Assembly: GCA_027943885.1 (NCBI GenBank)
Contig: AP027078.1
Span: 62,001 to 126,000, forward strand
Direction: 5' to 3'
Origin: Candidatus Tyloplasma litorale
Lineage (GTDB): Bacteria; Bacillota_I; Bacilli_A; Mycoplasmatales; Hepatoplasmataceae
Length of the DNA stretch: 64,000 nt
In this document: piece by piece, positions 20,500 to 32,474 of the stretch
Position numbering within the stretch: the stretch's first letter is position 1
How the letters are laid out: each line of letters begins with the position of its first letter
Translations under genes and position numbers: made by a program
Notes under the pieces: model-generated
Told to the model about the DNA's origin: nothing
Seen by the model: only the letters and a program-made list of their open reading frames with translations
Database searches by the model: none

Positions 20500-22101
20500 A
20501 TGAAAAAAGACCCTAATATTTTGTCTAAATCTTTAATAAATTATATTGGAGAAGATAACATTTATTCTTATACACATTGCATGACTAGATTTAGAGTTCA
20601 TGTTAAAGATTTAAACAAAATAGATTTAAATCAAATTAAAAAAATAGAAAATGTTTTAGGAGTTGTTCTTAATGGAAATGAATTGCAAATTATTTTAGGA
20701 CCGGGTTTTGTTAGAAAGGTTTTTGAAGAAACTCAAAAGAATTTTCCTAATTTAAAATTTGGTGAATTGATAGAAGAAGATTTAGATTCTTCAAACTCAA
20801 AAGATTCAGAATTTGTTCCTTTAAGTTCTGTTGCTCAAAGTAATAAAGAAGCGATAAAACAAAAAAATAATTCTTCTATTCAACAATTTCTAGCTAAATT
20901 TTCTAATATATTTTCACCATTAATATTTGGATTTATTGGCGTTGGAATTTTAGCTGGAATTGGTGGAATATTACAATCCATTTATATAGATCCTTTAACA
21001 GGAGAAATAACTAATGAAATTGCATCATCATGATATTCATTTTTTAGTGTGATGCTTAATCTTTGAAAAGATGCATTCATTATTGTTGTTGGATGAAGAA
21101 CTGCTGAAGTATTTGGTGGTGAAGGAGTTGTTGGTGCTATTGGAGCAACAATGTTTGTAAGTTCATTCGCTTCATTATATACTGCTCCATTTATTTCTCA
21201 AGGAGCAGATGGCTTTCAATTTTTAGGAATAAGCATTAAAGATCCAACTACTAATTGATTAACAATTGGTTTTAGACCAGATGAAATTATAAATGATGTT
21301 GGTGAAGTAACAGGATATACATTATCATATGCCTCAGGTGCTATATTTGGAGCAATGATGATGGCTTTCATATCAATTCCAATATGTAAATTTATAAGAA
21401 AACATACTCCAGATGTTATTGATATGGTTTTATCATCAACACTAACTTTCTTTGTTTTATTAGTGCTAGGATATACATTAATCATTCCTATTTCAGGAAT
21501 AATATTCCAAATGGTTGCAATATTATTTGATAATTTATCAACAAATGCATTTGGAGCTGCTTTCTTAGCAGGTATCTTCTTATTGGCTGTTGTATTTGGA
21601 GTTCATCAAGGATTTGTGCCAGTTTATGCAGCACTTTTAGATAGTACAGGTGTTAATTCATTATTTGCTATTTTAGCAATGGGAGGCGCTGGACAAGTGG
21701 GAGTTGCAATTTCCTTATACTTTAAAGCTGATAGCACTTCTATTTTAAGAAAACAAATAAAGGGTGCTATTATTCCAGGATTTTTAGGTATTGGTGAACC
21801 ACTTATTTATGGAGTTACTTTACCAAGACCTAAAACTTTTGTAGCAGCAATGTTAGGAGCTTCTATTGGTGGATTATTTTTAGGAGCATTATCTTCATGA
21901 GGTGGAATAACAGTTGGTCTTAATACAATGTTTGGGCCATCAGGATTACTTGCTGCACCAATGATGACTGCTAAAATAAATGATGTTATTGGTAATGTTG
22001 GAAAAGCAATACCTCTTTACTTAAGTGCTTTAATTATTTCATATATTTCAGGATATGGGTTCATGCAATTAATAGGAACAAAGGGAGTTGATTTATCATA
22101 G
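20500..22101 (+). CDS. murP: PTS EIIBC, probable N-acetylmuramic acid permease (MurP-like)
   Basis: 533-aa membrane transporter that phosphorylates its sugar during uptake. The IIB domain is N-terminal with the phospho-cysteine C27 in YTHCMTRFRVHV; a linker of about 60 residues leads to the IIC domain (from about residue 130), which shows the family motif GIGEPLIYGVTLPRPK. This is the glucose/sucrose/MurNAc superfamily layout. No IIA domain is attached, so it must take phosphate from a separate EIIA-Glc, encoded three genes later (crr, 23384). MurNAc is inferred from the intact murQ starting eight bases after the stop; trehalose- or sucrose-type relatives cannot be excluded from the protein alone. 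Confidence 0.75.
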
Positions 22102-22109
22102 AAAAAAAA

Positions 22110-22997
22110 ATGAATATTAAAAACATTTCTACTGAAAAAAGAAATTTAAATACTATGAAAATAGATAAAGCAAGTTCTTTAGAAATTGCAAAATTAATAA
22201 ATAATGAAGACAAAACAATTCCATTGGCAATTGAAAAAGAATTGAAAAGTATTGCAGATGCTATTGACTTAGGTTATTTAGCTTTAAAAAATAATTCAAG
22301 AATATTTTACATTGGTGCAGGTACTTCTGGAAGATTGGGAGTTCTTGATGCTTCTGAAATGCCACCTACATTTAATGTTGATGCAAATATGATCATAGGA
22401 ATAATTGCTGGTGGAGAAGAAGCCTTAAGAAAACCAATTGAAGGTGCTGAAGATTCTATAGAAAAACCTATAATTGATTTACAAAAATTTCAATTTAATA
22501 AGCATGATGTTTTAATTGGTATTACAGCTTCAGGAAGAACACCTTATGTTTTATCAGGACTTAAATATGCTAAAGAATTGGGTGCAAAAACAATTTCTAT
22601 TTCAACTTCTAAAAATTCAGAAGTTGGTCAAATAGTAGATGTTAAAATAGAAGTGATTACAGGTTCTGAACCAATTACTGGTTCAACTAGAATGAAATCT
22701 GGAACAGCACAAAAAATGATTTTAAATATGATTTCCACAGGAGTGATGATCAAACTTGGCAAAGTTTATCAAAATTGAATGATTGATGTTAGAAGTTCTA
22801 ATGAAAAATTATATGAAAGAGCAATTAATATGGTTATGGAAATAACAAATTGTAGTAGAGAAAAATCTATTGAAACTTTAAAAAAATGTGAATATTCTCC
22901 AAAACTTGCTGTAATAATGATTTTGAAAAATGTGTCATTAGAAAAATCTAAAAAAATGTTAATTAAAAATAATAATAAACTTTCGGAGGTGTTGTAA
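22110..22997 (+). CDS. murQ: N-acetylmuramic acid 6-phosphate etherase
   Basis: 295-aa cytoplasmic enzyme that splits MurNAc-6-phosphate into GlcNAc-6-phosphate and D-lactate. It carries the complete MurQ signature: FYIGAGTSGRLGVLDASEMP with the catalytic Glu, GIIAGGEEALRKPIEGAEDS, GITASGRTPYVLSGLKYA, and GSEPITGSTRMKSGTAQKMI. The SIS domain is followed by the short helical C-terminal domain. Length equals that of typical MurQ (about 300 aa). One TGA(Trp) at about 22776. It follows the MurP-like EIIBC by eight bases and overlaps the leader of a small membrane-protein gene. The only one of three MurQ-family proteins here that should be active. Confidence 0.93.
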
Positions 22998-22999
22998 AT

Positions 23000-23308
23000 T
23001 TGAAAGCTGAAATTAAAAAATGAAAAGTAAATATAAAAAAATATTTTAAAAATTTACATCAAAAATATAAGGAAACAAAAGAAAAAATTCCTATTAAAAT
23101 AGGAAAAATATTTGAAAAATATTTAAAAATTTCTCTTATTATTATATCTTTTATTTTAATTCCAATTTTATTTACATTATTATCAACATTAGTTGGTTTA
23201 GGAACTATTACATTAAATTCTTATCACATTGTATTTTATTTAACAATTATAATTTTGATAATATTATTTGTTTTATGATGCTTTTTTAAAGAATTTAAGA
23301 AAAAATAA
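23000..23308 (+). CDS. Small two-helix membrane protein of the murP-murQ operon
   Basis: 102-aa protein not recognised as a known family. A strongly basic N-terminal 45 residues (Lys-rich, with one TGA-encoded Trp) precedes two hydrophobic helices at about 48-70 and 76-94, and the C-terminus is basic (KEFKKK). The start is TTG at 23000, placed by an excellent GGAGGTG site inside the end of murQ. The real gene is hidden from a standard-code, ATG-only view. Its tight coupling suggests a role with the MurNAc transporter or at the membrane. Confidence 0.7.
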
Positions 23309-23383
23309 TTTAAATATTAAAATTAATTTTAAATCATATTATATATTATAATTTAGTTATATTAAAAACAAAAGGAGAAATAT

Positions 23384-23857
23384 ATGGCAAAAGAAACAAT
23401 TATTTATTCACCATTTAATGGTACAGCTAAAGAACTTTCTAAAGTTGATGATCCTGCTTTTGCAGAAGAGATGGTTGGAAAAGGTATTGCTGTTGTTCCT
23501 GATAGTGATGTAACAGAAGTTCTAACACCCATCAAAAAAGGAAAAGTAAAAATGGCTTTTAAAGGTGGACATGCTTATGGAATTGAAATTAAAAATGGAA
23601 TTGAAATTTTAATACATATTGGTATTGACACAGTTACATTAAATGGAAAAGGTTTTACTCCAAAAGTAAAAGTTGATCAAAAAATTAAATTAGGAAATGT
23701 ATTAGCAGGTATTGATTTAAAAATTTTAAGTGAAAAAGCCCCTTCAACAGATACAATGGTCTTAATTACAAACGAAACTTTAAAAGATAATAAAATAGAA
23801 ATTATTGCTAAAGGAAAAGTAAAAGCAGGAGAACCTTTATTTAAATTAATAGGGTAA
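23384..23857 (+). CDS. crr: PTS EIIA-Glc (Crr)
   Basis: 157-aa soluble phosphocarrier that moves phosphate from HPr to IIB domains lacking their own IIA. The phosphorylated histidine is H78 in EILIHIGIDTV; the assisting H63 lies in FKGGHAYGI. The N-terminal SPFNGTAKEL and C-terminal KVKAGEPLFKL fit the family and its usual length. It has its own AAAGGAGA site and probable TATAAT promoter in the 75-base gap after the small membrane protein. Natural donor for the MurP-like EIIBC at 20500. Confidence 0.95.
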   Translation: MAKETIIYSPFNGTAKELSKVDDPAFAEEMVGKGIAVVPDSDVTEVLTPIKKGKVKMAFKGGHAYGIEIKNGIEILIHIGIDTVTLNGKGFTPKVKVDQKIKLGNVLAGIDLKILSEKAPSTDTMVLITNETLKDNKIEIIAKGKVKAGEPLFKLIG

Positions 23858-23871
23858 TTAATGATAATTTT

Positions 23872-23903
23872 AAAAAACAACTATTAGTAATAGTTGTTTT
23901 TTT
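23872..23903 (+). terminator. Rho-independent terminator after crr
   Basis: Perfect 14-bp stem AAAAAACAACTATT/AATAGTTGTTTTTT with a three-base loop and T tail. Confidence 0.9.
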
Positions 23904-23912
23904 AATTTATTA

Positions 23913-23918
23913 TATAAT
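23913..23918 (+). promoter_or_regulatory. -10 box giving a leaderless start for the ABC ATPase gene
   Basis: TATAAT ends six bases before the ATG at 23925; no ribosome-binding site lies between. Confidence 0.6.
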
Positions 23919-23924
23919 TTAAAC

Positions 23925-24953
23925 ATGAGCAAAACAAATAGTCGTTTTAGTGTATCTTCTAGATCAGTTATAGAAGAAGAATATGTATTGTATGTTGAAG
24001 AACTACATGTATCTTTTTTTTCTAATTCTAGAAAATATAAATTAAAAGAAAAAATACAACATAATAAAAGACTTATTAAGTCTTTAAATAAAAAGAATTT
24101 TAAAGAAAAAATAATTGATTTAAAAAAGGAAAATGAAATACTTTTATCTAAATTAAATTATGAAAAAGAAAATAAACGAATAGACGAATTAAATAAATTA
24201 ATTAAAAAAACAAAAAATAAAGATGATTTAATTTTATTTAAAAATGAAATTAAAGAATTAAAAAAATCTATTAAAGAGAGTAAAGAAAAAATTAATCATG
24301 TTCTTAAAGGTGTTACTTTAGGTTTAAGAAGAGGAGAAACATTAGCTATTGTTGGTGCTAATGGAGCAGGTAAAACTGTTTTAATTGAAACAATTTTAGG
24401 TATTAATATTCCTGATTATTATGAAAAATTAATTTTGAATTTAGGTAAAAAGAAATTTGTTGATAACTTAAAAGAAGTTGGAATTCAATATCAACAATCT
24501 AAAATACAATCATCGGTGAAGGTTAAAGATTTAATTAATTCATATAGAAAATTATATGGAAAAAAAGTTGTTTCTTCTGAACTACAAAAAATGGTTGACT
24601 TATTTGGAATATATGATTTTATAAATTCAAAAGTAGAATCACTTTCAGGTGGGCAAAAACAAAGATTAAATCTTTTACTTGCAATTATGCATCAACCAAA
24701 ATTAATGATTTTGGATGAATTTATTACTGGTTTAGATGTAAAAACAGTAAGAAATATTATTAGTTATGTTAATGAATTAAAAGTTAAAAATAATTCTTCT
24801 ATGATAATTATTTCTCATCAACCAGAAGAAATAGAAGAACTTGCTGATAGAATAGTGGTTATGAAAAACGGAGTAGTAGTTGAAGAAACTAATGTTCCTA
24901 AAATTATTAAAGAATATGGAAGTATGGCACACTTTTTAGAGGAAAAAATATAA
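23925..24953 (+). CDS. ABC transporter ATP-binding protein with a coiled-coil insertion
   Basis: 342-aa ATPase that powers the ABC-2-type permease encoded one base further on. Walker A is GANGAGKT (residues 144-151), the signature is LSGGQKQR, Walker B is LMILDEFITGLD and the H-loop IIISHQPEEIEE. The unusual feature is a charged, Lys/Glu-rich helical segment of about 85 residues (about 36-124) placed between the first beta strand (YVEELHVSF) and the strand that normally follows at once (VLKGVTLGLRRGE). It looks like a long coiled coil standing out from the nucleotide-binding domain. Substrate unknown. Confidence 0.85.
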   Translation: MSKTNSRFSVSSRSVIEEEYVLYVEELHVSFFSNSRKYKLKEKIQHNKRLIKSLNKKNFKEKIIDLKKENEILLSKLNYEKENKRIDELNKLIKKTKNKDDLILFKNEIKELKKSIKESKEKINHVLKGVTLGLRRGETLAIVGANGAGKTVLIETILGINIPDYYEKLILNLGKKKFVDNLKEVGIQYQQSKIQSSVKVKDLINSYRKLYGKKVVSSELQKMVDLFGIYDFINSKVESLSGGQKQRLNLLLAIMHQPKLMILDEFITGLDVKTVRNIISYVNELKVKNNSSMIIISHQPEEIEELADRIVVMKNGVVVEETNVPKIIKEYGSMAHFLEEKI

Positions 24954-24954
24954 T

Positions 24955-26058
24955 ATGGCTGCAACAAAAAATACAACAATAAAAACAAGAAATGTTCCAT
25001 TACCAAAAGATATAGAAGTTGATGTTAAAGATAAATATAATACTTCACCACAAGAACAAACATTTCCACATTTCTTGAGAAATTATAGATTATTTTCTTC
25101 TCAATTTATTAAAAATGTTTTTTCTAGTAAATTATTTTGAATATTATTAATTTTAATACCCTTATTAATTTCCTTTTTAGAATATGTTTTAGCAGCGGCA
25201 GTTGTTACTGATGGTTTTCAAAAAACACCTAATTTAAATAATTTAGATTCTACTATTGAAAGTTTTCTTTTAAAAATAACATTAGATTTAACTAATTACT
25301 TTATTTTTATGCCTGTTCTTTTAATGTCATTAATTATTTTTCCTACTTTTATTTCACAATCAAGAGAAAATAATTATTTAAAGAGATTAAGATTATCAGG
25401 TTCTTCAAGAAAGCAATTTTATTGATTTTACATGATATTTACAAATTTATTCTTAATTTTATTAATTGCTTTTTGATTTATATTATGATTACAAGTATTA
25501 AATATTGCTGTTGATTCAATATATAATTCTGTTAAAGATTCAACAGTCATAGAATCTTCTGTTTTTCCAACTAATTATTGAATTTTTAAATCTTTAAATA
25601 ATACAGATTTTTTTGTATTATTATTAATTTTTGCACTTTCAATGAATTCTCTTGGTTATAAAAAATCAATGAAAACAAAATCTTCTAAAATATTATTAAG
25701 TTCAGGAATAGGTTTATGAATTTTCGCAACAATCGCATCAGGATTCACATTTTTATTAAGTAAAAATGTAATTGGAGTTGATCATAATATTCCAACTTTA
25801 TGAAATGGATTTATAAATTTTATTATCTTTATTTTAAAATGAATGTTTCTTTTTTCATGACCTTCATTATTACTTGTTGCTTTAACCATTGCTTCAGGAA
25901 CTTTCCCTGAACCAGGTCCATTAGATACTAATGTTTTTGAACATTGAGAAGAACTTTATATGGCTGTTAAAATACTTGCCTTAATTGCTGCTTCATGATT
26001 AATTTTAGAAGTTTTCTTTCGTAAAAAAACAATTGTTTCTTATGAATCTTCTAGATAG
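24955..26058 (+). CDS. ABC-2 type transporter permease
   Basis: 367-aa integral membrane protein, partner of the ATPase just upstream. A soluble N-terminal 60 residues precedes about six membrane helices; the segment SQSRENNYLKRLRLSGSSRKQFYWFYM between helices 2 and 3 has the ABC-2 coupling-loop character (shown only in part here: KRLRLSGSSR). Rich in TGA(Trp) codons. Such pairs export lipids, peptides or drugs; the substrate cannot be read from the sequence. Confidence 0.8.
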
Positions 26059-26102
26059 TATATTTTATTAAATTTTTAAATAAATATATTGTATATAATA
26101 AA

Positions 26103-26181
26103 AAAACATAAATTTAATATTTATATATATAATTTATATGTTAATTATTACATTATAAATATTTATGTTTTAATTATTACA
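26103..26181 (+). repeat. Inverted and direct repeats in the ptsH promoter and leader
   Basis: AAAACATAAAT (26103-26113) is complementary to ATTTATGTTTT (26161-26171). The 12-base TTAATTATTACA occurs at 26141-26152 and again at 26170-26181. A TATAAT at 26128-26133 lies between the arms, and the AAAGGAG site of ptsH follows the second copy. Confidence 0.45.
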
Positions 26182-26198
26182 AAAACAAAGGAGAAATC

Positions 26199-26459
26199 AT
26201 GGAAATTAAATTAATAATTAAAGATCCAATTGGATTGCACGCAAGACCAGCTTCAATTATGGTTAAGGAAGCTAATAAATTTGATTCAGATATTCAAATT
26301 TCTATTGGTTCAAAATCAGGTAATTTAAAATCAATCATGTCTGTAATGGCACTTGGTGCAAAAACAGGTGATGAAGTTATTATTACTGCCAATGGATCAG
26401 ATGCAGAAGCAGCATTAAAAGCTATTGAATCTGAAATGTTAAAAAGCAAAGTTATATAG
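26199..26459 (+). CDS. ptsH: PTS phosphocarrier protein HPr
   Basis: 86-aa HPr, which carries phosphate from EI to the EIIA proteins. The active His is H14 in PIGLHARPAS. The regulatory Ser that HPr kinase would modify is S45 in GNLKSIMSVMALG, with the residues around it well kept. Complete and typical in length. Encoded alone, between its own promoter (TATAAT at 26128) and a very strong terminator. Confidence 0.97.
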   Translation: MEIKLIIKDPIGLHARPASIMVKEANKFDSDIQISIGSKSGNLKSIMSVMALGAKTGDEVIITANGSDAEAALKAIESEMLKSKVI

Positions 26460-26474
26460 TAAATGATAGCTTAA

Positions 26475-26510
26475 TAAAATAAGAGAGGGCATTTGCTCTC
26501 TCTTATTTTA
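26475..26510 (+). terminator. Rho-independent terminator after ptsH
   Basis: 16-bp stem (one G-U pair) from TAAAATAAGAGAGGGC to GCTCTCTCTTATTTTA around an ATTT loop; the strongest hairpin in the window. Confidence 0.92.
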
Positions 26511-26526
26511 TATATAATTAATATAA

Positions 26527-28137
26527 ATGGCAATTGTTGGACTTATTTTTAATAACTTTATAATTGAATCGTTGTTATCAATATTTATCTTATTTTTAAT
26601 TTTTTATATTATTGGAAGAATAGTACAAGAACAATATTCCTTTAAAAAATCAAATAATTTTTTATCAATACCAATAGGTTTTTGTGTTTACTTATTTATT
26701 AATCAAATTATTTATTCAATAATTATTTTTTTAAATATGGATTATCAATTAATGAAAATAATAGATCTTTTTAAAGAAATAATTTTATTAATATTTATAG
26801 TTTCATTTTATAAAATATGAATGCCAAAATGATCATCTTTTTTTAATAAAACATTTTTTAGAACAATTTTCTTATTTTTATTTTCTGCATTAATACCCTT
26901 TTCAATTTATTTATTATTATGACACTTACTAGAAAATTTTTCACCTATAAATGAAAATTTTATTTTTGCAATAAATAGAATTGAGCAAACAGGAATATTT
27001 CATGAAGGATTTGTACAACAAGATTCATTAATGTGAATTTTTGAAAAATATGAATCATTTTACTATTGAGTTTCTATAATATCAAATCTTTTATTTAATG
27101 ATTTATATAGTTATGGTTCTTCATTTGAATATATTGAAAAAACAATTGAATATATAATAACACCTGTTATTTTAATTTCAATTTCTTTAATGATTACAGG
27201 TTTAATAATAGATCCTGAAAGAAGTATAATAACTGTTTTCATTTCTACATTCACATCTATTTCTTCTATTTTATTATTAGGTATCATTGGTCCATACAAT
27301 AAATCTTTTTATTCATTGGCAATATCAATATTTTTAATAATGATGATGTATAATTATTTATCACAATCATTACCCTCTAATAGAACCATCATATTTTATT
27401 TCTTTATGCTATTTATATTTTTAGCAATTGATGAAAATGCATTAATATTAATGCTTATTTATGGAATGATAGCTGTAATTTCATCTTTTATAAAAAAGGG
27501 AGATTCAGTAAGAAATATTGTTAGATATTTTGGAATAATATTTGGAATTCTAACCTTAAGTGTTTTATTATTTTTAATTGAAAATATTGAATATATTTCT
27601 GAATCAATAATTTATTTAATATTATTACTTATATTGTTTGGATTTATTTATATACCATTCCGTTCCTTGGGACATAATCAAAGTAGAAGAAAAGAATTAG
27701 TTTCTTTTGAAGAAAAAACATCTAAAAATTTTACCTTAGTATCTTTTTCAATTTCTTTAGCAATTTTTTTATTTTCATTATTTTTATGTTTTGTTTATGA
27801 AATAAATTTAGTGAATTTATTAGAAAGTTATTTTATTCAAATAAACATGTTTAATGATGAATATTTAATTGGTTTGCTTATTTATTCTTTAATTGTTATT
27901 TTGCCAATGATTATTATTTTAATTTTACTTTGAGCAAAATATAATTTTAAATCTAGTTTATTTTTAACATTTTTTTACATTAATATGTTATTTAATCCAA
28001 TAAACATAATTGTTATTTCAACTTTATTTAAATTTGATGTAGATTATTTAGTAACTTTTATGCCTTCTTTATTACTTTTATTTGTTGCACTTTTAAATTT
28101 ATTAACAAGAAGCATACCCCAAAAATGAAGAATTTAA
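26527..28137 (+). CDS. Uncharacterised polytopic membrane protein
   Basis: 536-aa protein of unknown function with about 12 hydrophobic helices spread over its whole length, short charged loops, and one longer polar loop near the middle third (LGHNQSRRKELVSFEEKTSKN). No transporter signature is recognisable. It has at least nine TGA(Trp) codons. The ATG lies eight bases after a TATAAT (26513-26518) without a ribosome site, suggesting a leaderless message. ligA follows after three bases, so the two are probably co-transcribed. Confidence 0.7.
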
Positions 28138-28140
28138 ATT

Positions 28141-30129
<1,989 letters not shown>

Positions 30130-30137
30130 TTTTATAT

Positions 30138-31721
30138 ATGGAAGAAAATAAAATCTCAAAAAAAGATTCAAAAGAAGAAAAAAGAAAAATTTCTACCAAA
30201 TGTAAGGACTTTTGGACAAAACATTTTAGAAATTTATCATCTGTTAGGCAAATACTATTATGATATTTAATAATTTCACTAACTGGTGCACTATTGCTTT
30301 GATTACCTATTTCTCAACAAAATGAAGCTTTTAATGATAATCCGATTAAATTTATTGATGCTTTGTTTTTGTCTTCATCAGCCTTTTCAGATACAGGATT
30401 ATCCACAATAACACTAAGTGAACAACTTAATTTTTTTGGACAATTAATTACACTTATTTTATTAAGCATTGGTGGAATTGGTTGATTTACAATGAAAATT
30501 TTTATTTTAACTTGAATATTAAAAAGAAAAACAAGTTATAACAGTTTTGCTGTGGGTGCTTCAGAAGTTGGTACTACAAATAAAAAGGAAACTCTAGGAT
30601 TAATATTTTCAGCAATTATTATTTCTTTTTTTTGTTCATTAATTTTTGGTTTTATATTCTCATTTATTTTTTATGGAACTGGAGTTTTAGCTATAGATGG
30701 AGAAACTCTTAATTATGGAAAATCTTTATGAGCGGGATTATTTCATGCTGCTGCATCAATTAATAATTCAGGATTAGATATTTTTGCAGGCAATGATTCA
30801 TTAGCCACTCTTTATGGTGATGAAGTAGCTATTAAAGTAGGTGCAGAAGTTTCCATTCAAATATTAACAATGATTTTGTTCATTATTGGTGGAATAGGAT
30901 TTGGTGTTTTTTATGATGTTTACAAATGAGGTAAAAATATAAAAACAGGTGAAAAATTTACTTTTTCACTAATTACCAAATTATCTGTTAGTGTTTATAT
31001 AGCTGTTGCTTTAATTGGTTTATTTTTAGTTTATCTTTCTGAAGGTATTGCTGTTTTAGGTAATAATAATGCTTTTTTATCTAAAGATTTTCATGATCCA
31101 ATAGCTAATAATGCTATGGGATATGAAAATACTAATGTTGCTTTTCGTTGATGAGAATTAACTTTTAATACTTTTTCAACACGTAATGCAGGGTTTTCAA
31201 CTATGAATTTATCACTTCTTCAAGTTCCTACATTATTAATTCATTCAACAATGATGTTTATTGGATCAGGTCCAGGTTCAACTGCTGGTGGATTAAGAAC
31301 AACTACATTTGGTGTTCTTTTTGTATCAATTTGAGCAATGTTAAGAAACAATCCGAAGGCAACTGTTTTTAATAAAGCTATTTCAGAAGAAAGAATAAAA
31401 AAAGCCATTGTAATTTTATTTGCATCAATATTTTTAACTTTCTCTTGAATAATAGTAATTTCCATTATTGAAGAAGCAAGTTTTTCTAATGCTATAAATT
31501 CTCCAAAATTTATGGATAATTTCTTTGTTATTTTTTCTGCATTTGGAACAACTGGTTTATCAACTTTTGATCTTTCAAATTATCATTGATTATCAAAATT
31601 ACTAATCATAATTTTAATGTTCATTGGACAAATGGGAATGTCAACTACACTTTCTCAAATTAAGCCTAAATCTACTTTCTTCAAAAGACAATATGTTGAA
31701 GAATATGTGAATTTAGGATAA
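30138..31721 (+). CDS. ktrB: Potassium uptake protein, TrkH/KtrB family
   Basis: 527-aa membrane protein that conducts K+ (often with Na+). Four pore-loop repeats with the filter glycine are visible: SAFSDTGLS, ASINNSGLDIF, STRNAGFSTM and SAFGTTGLST. A charged N-terminal tail of about 35 residues precedes the first helix. Length is greater than short KtrB proteins and closer to TrkH. No trkA/ktrA gating subunit lies next to it or elsewhere in the window, so the partner must be encoded elsewhere. In relatives such channels are controlled by c-di-AMP through KtrA. Confidence 0.88.
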
Positions 31722-31763
31722 ATAATTTTATATACTATTTTATTACTAATTTTTATTAATAAT

Positions 31764-31800
31764 ATATCTCTTTTTTTATTTTAAAAATAGAGATATTTTT
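31764..31800 (+). terminator. Hairpin terminator after ktrB
   Basis: ATATCTCT pairs with AGAGATAT across an A/T-rich loop that can extend the stem, and ends in TTTT. The 179-base gap before tdk holds nothing else clear. Confidence 0.6.
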
Positions 31801-31900
31801 ATTCACCATATTCTTATTTTTTTATTTCTCATAAGTGTTATCATTTTATTAATTCTTATTAATTAATTCTAGAATTGATAAGAAAACAATTAGGAAAAAA

Positions 31901-32458
31901 ATGAGAAAGTCAAGATTAAAAATATTTTATGGACCTATGTTTAGTGGTAAATCAGCTTATTTAATAAAAGATATATTAAATAATATTGATAAATCTAAAA
32001 TTGTATTTAAACCTAAAAATGATTTAAGATCAACAAAGGTTTATACAAGAGAAGGATTATTTTTTGATGCTATAAGCATAGAAAATTCTTATGAAATTAA
32101 AAAATATATAAAGGATTGAGTTCAAGTAGTTTATATAGATGAAATTAATTTTTTTGATGAAAATTTAGTTGAAATTGTAGATTGAATACTTGAACAAGGA
32201 ATTAATGTTGTTTTATCAGGTTTGGATAAAGATTATAGAACTGAATATTTTCCAGTTTCTAAAAAATTAATTGATAAAGCAGATATAGCTATAAAATTAA
32301 AAGCTAGATGTTTTATTTGTGGTGAACAATCTTCATTAACTGCAAGATATTTAAATGGAAAACCAGATTCAAAAAATTCAAAAACAATAATTTCAGATTC
32401 TTCAAAAGATGAAATTGAATATAAAACAGTTTGTAAAAAACATCATCCATTTTTATAA
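31901..32458 (+). CDS. tdk: Thymidine kinase
   Basis: 185-aa enzyme that phosphorylates thymidine (salvage). Walker [13 protein letters not shown], the DE pair in [11 protein letters not shown], the lasso zinc site [13 protein letters not shown] with a later CKKHHPF, and the family length all agree. Two TGA(Trp). First gene of a DNA-precursor cluster tdk-thyA-folA-nrdI-nrdE-nrdF. Confidence 0.95.
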
Positions 32459-32474
32459 AAATGAGGTTATTAAT

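Noticed and set aside
32409-32474. Longer thyA frame beginning inside tdk
   Set aside because: Upstream residues do not match thymidylate synthase; ATG 32475 has a GAGGT site.
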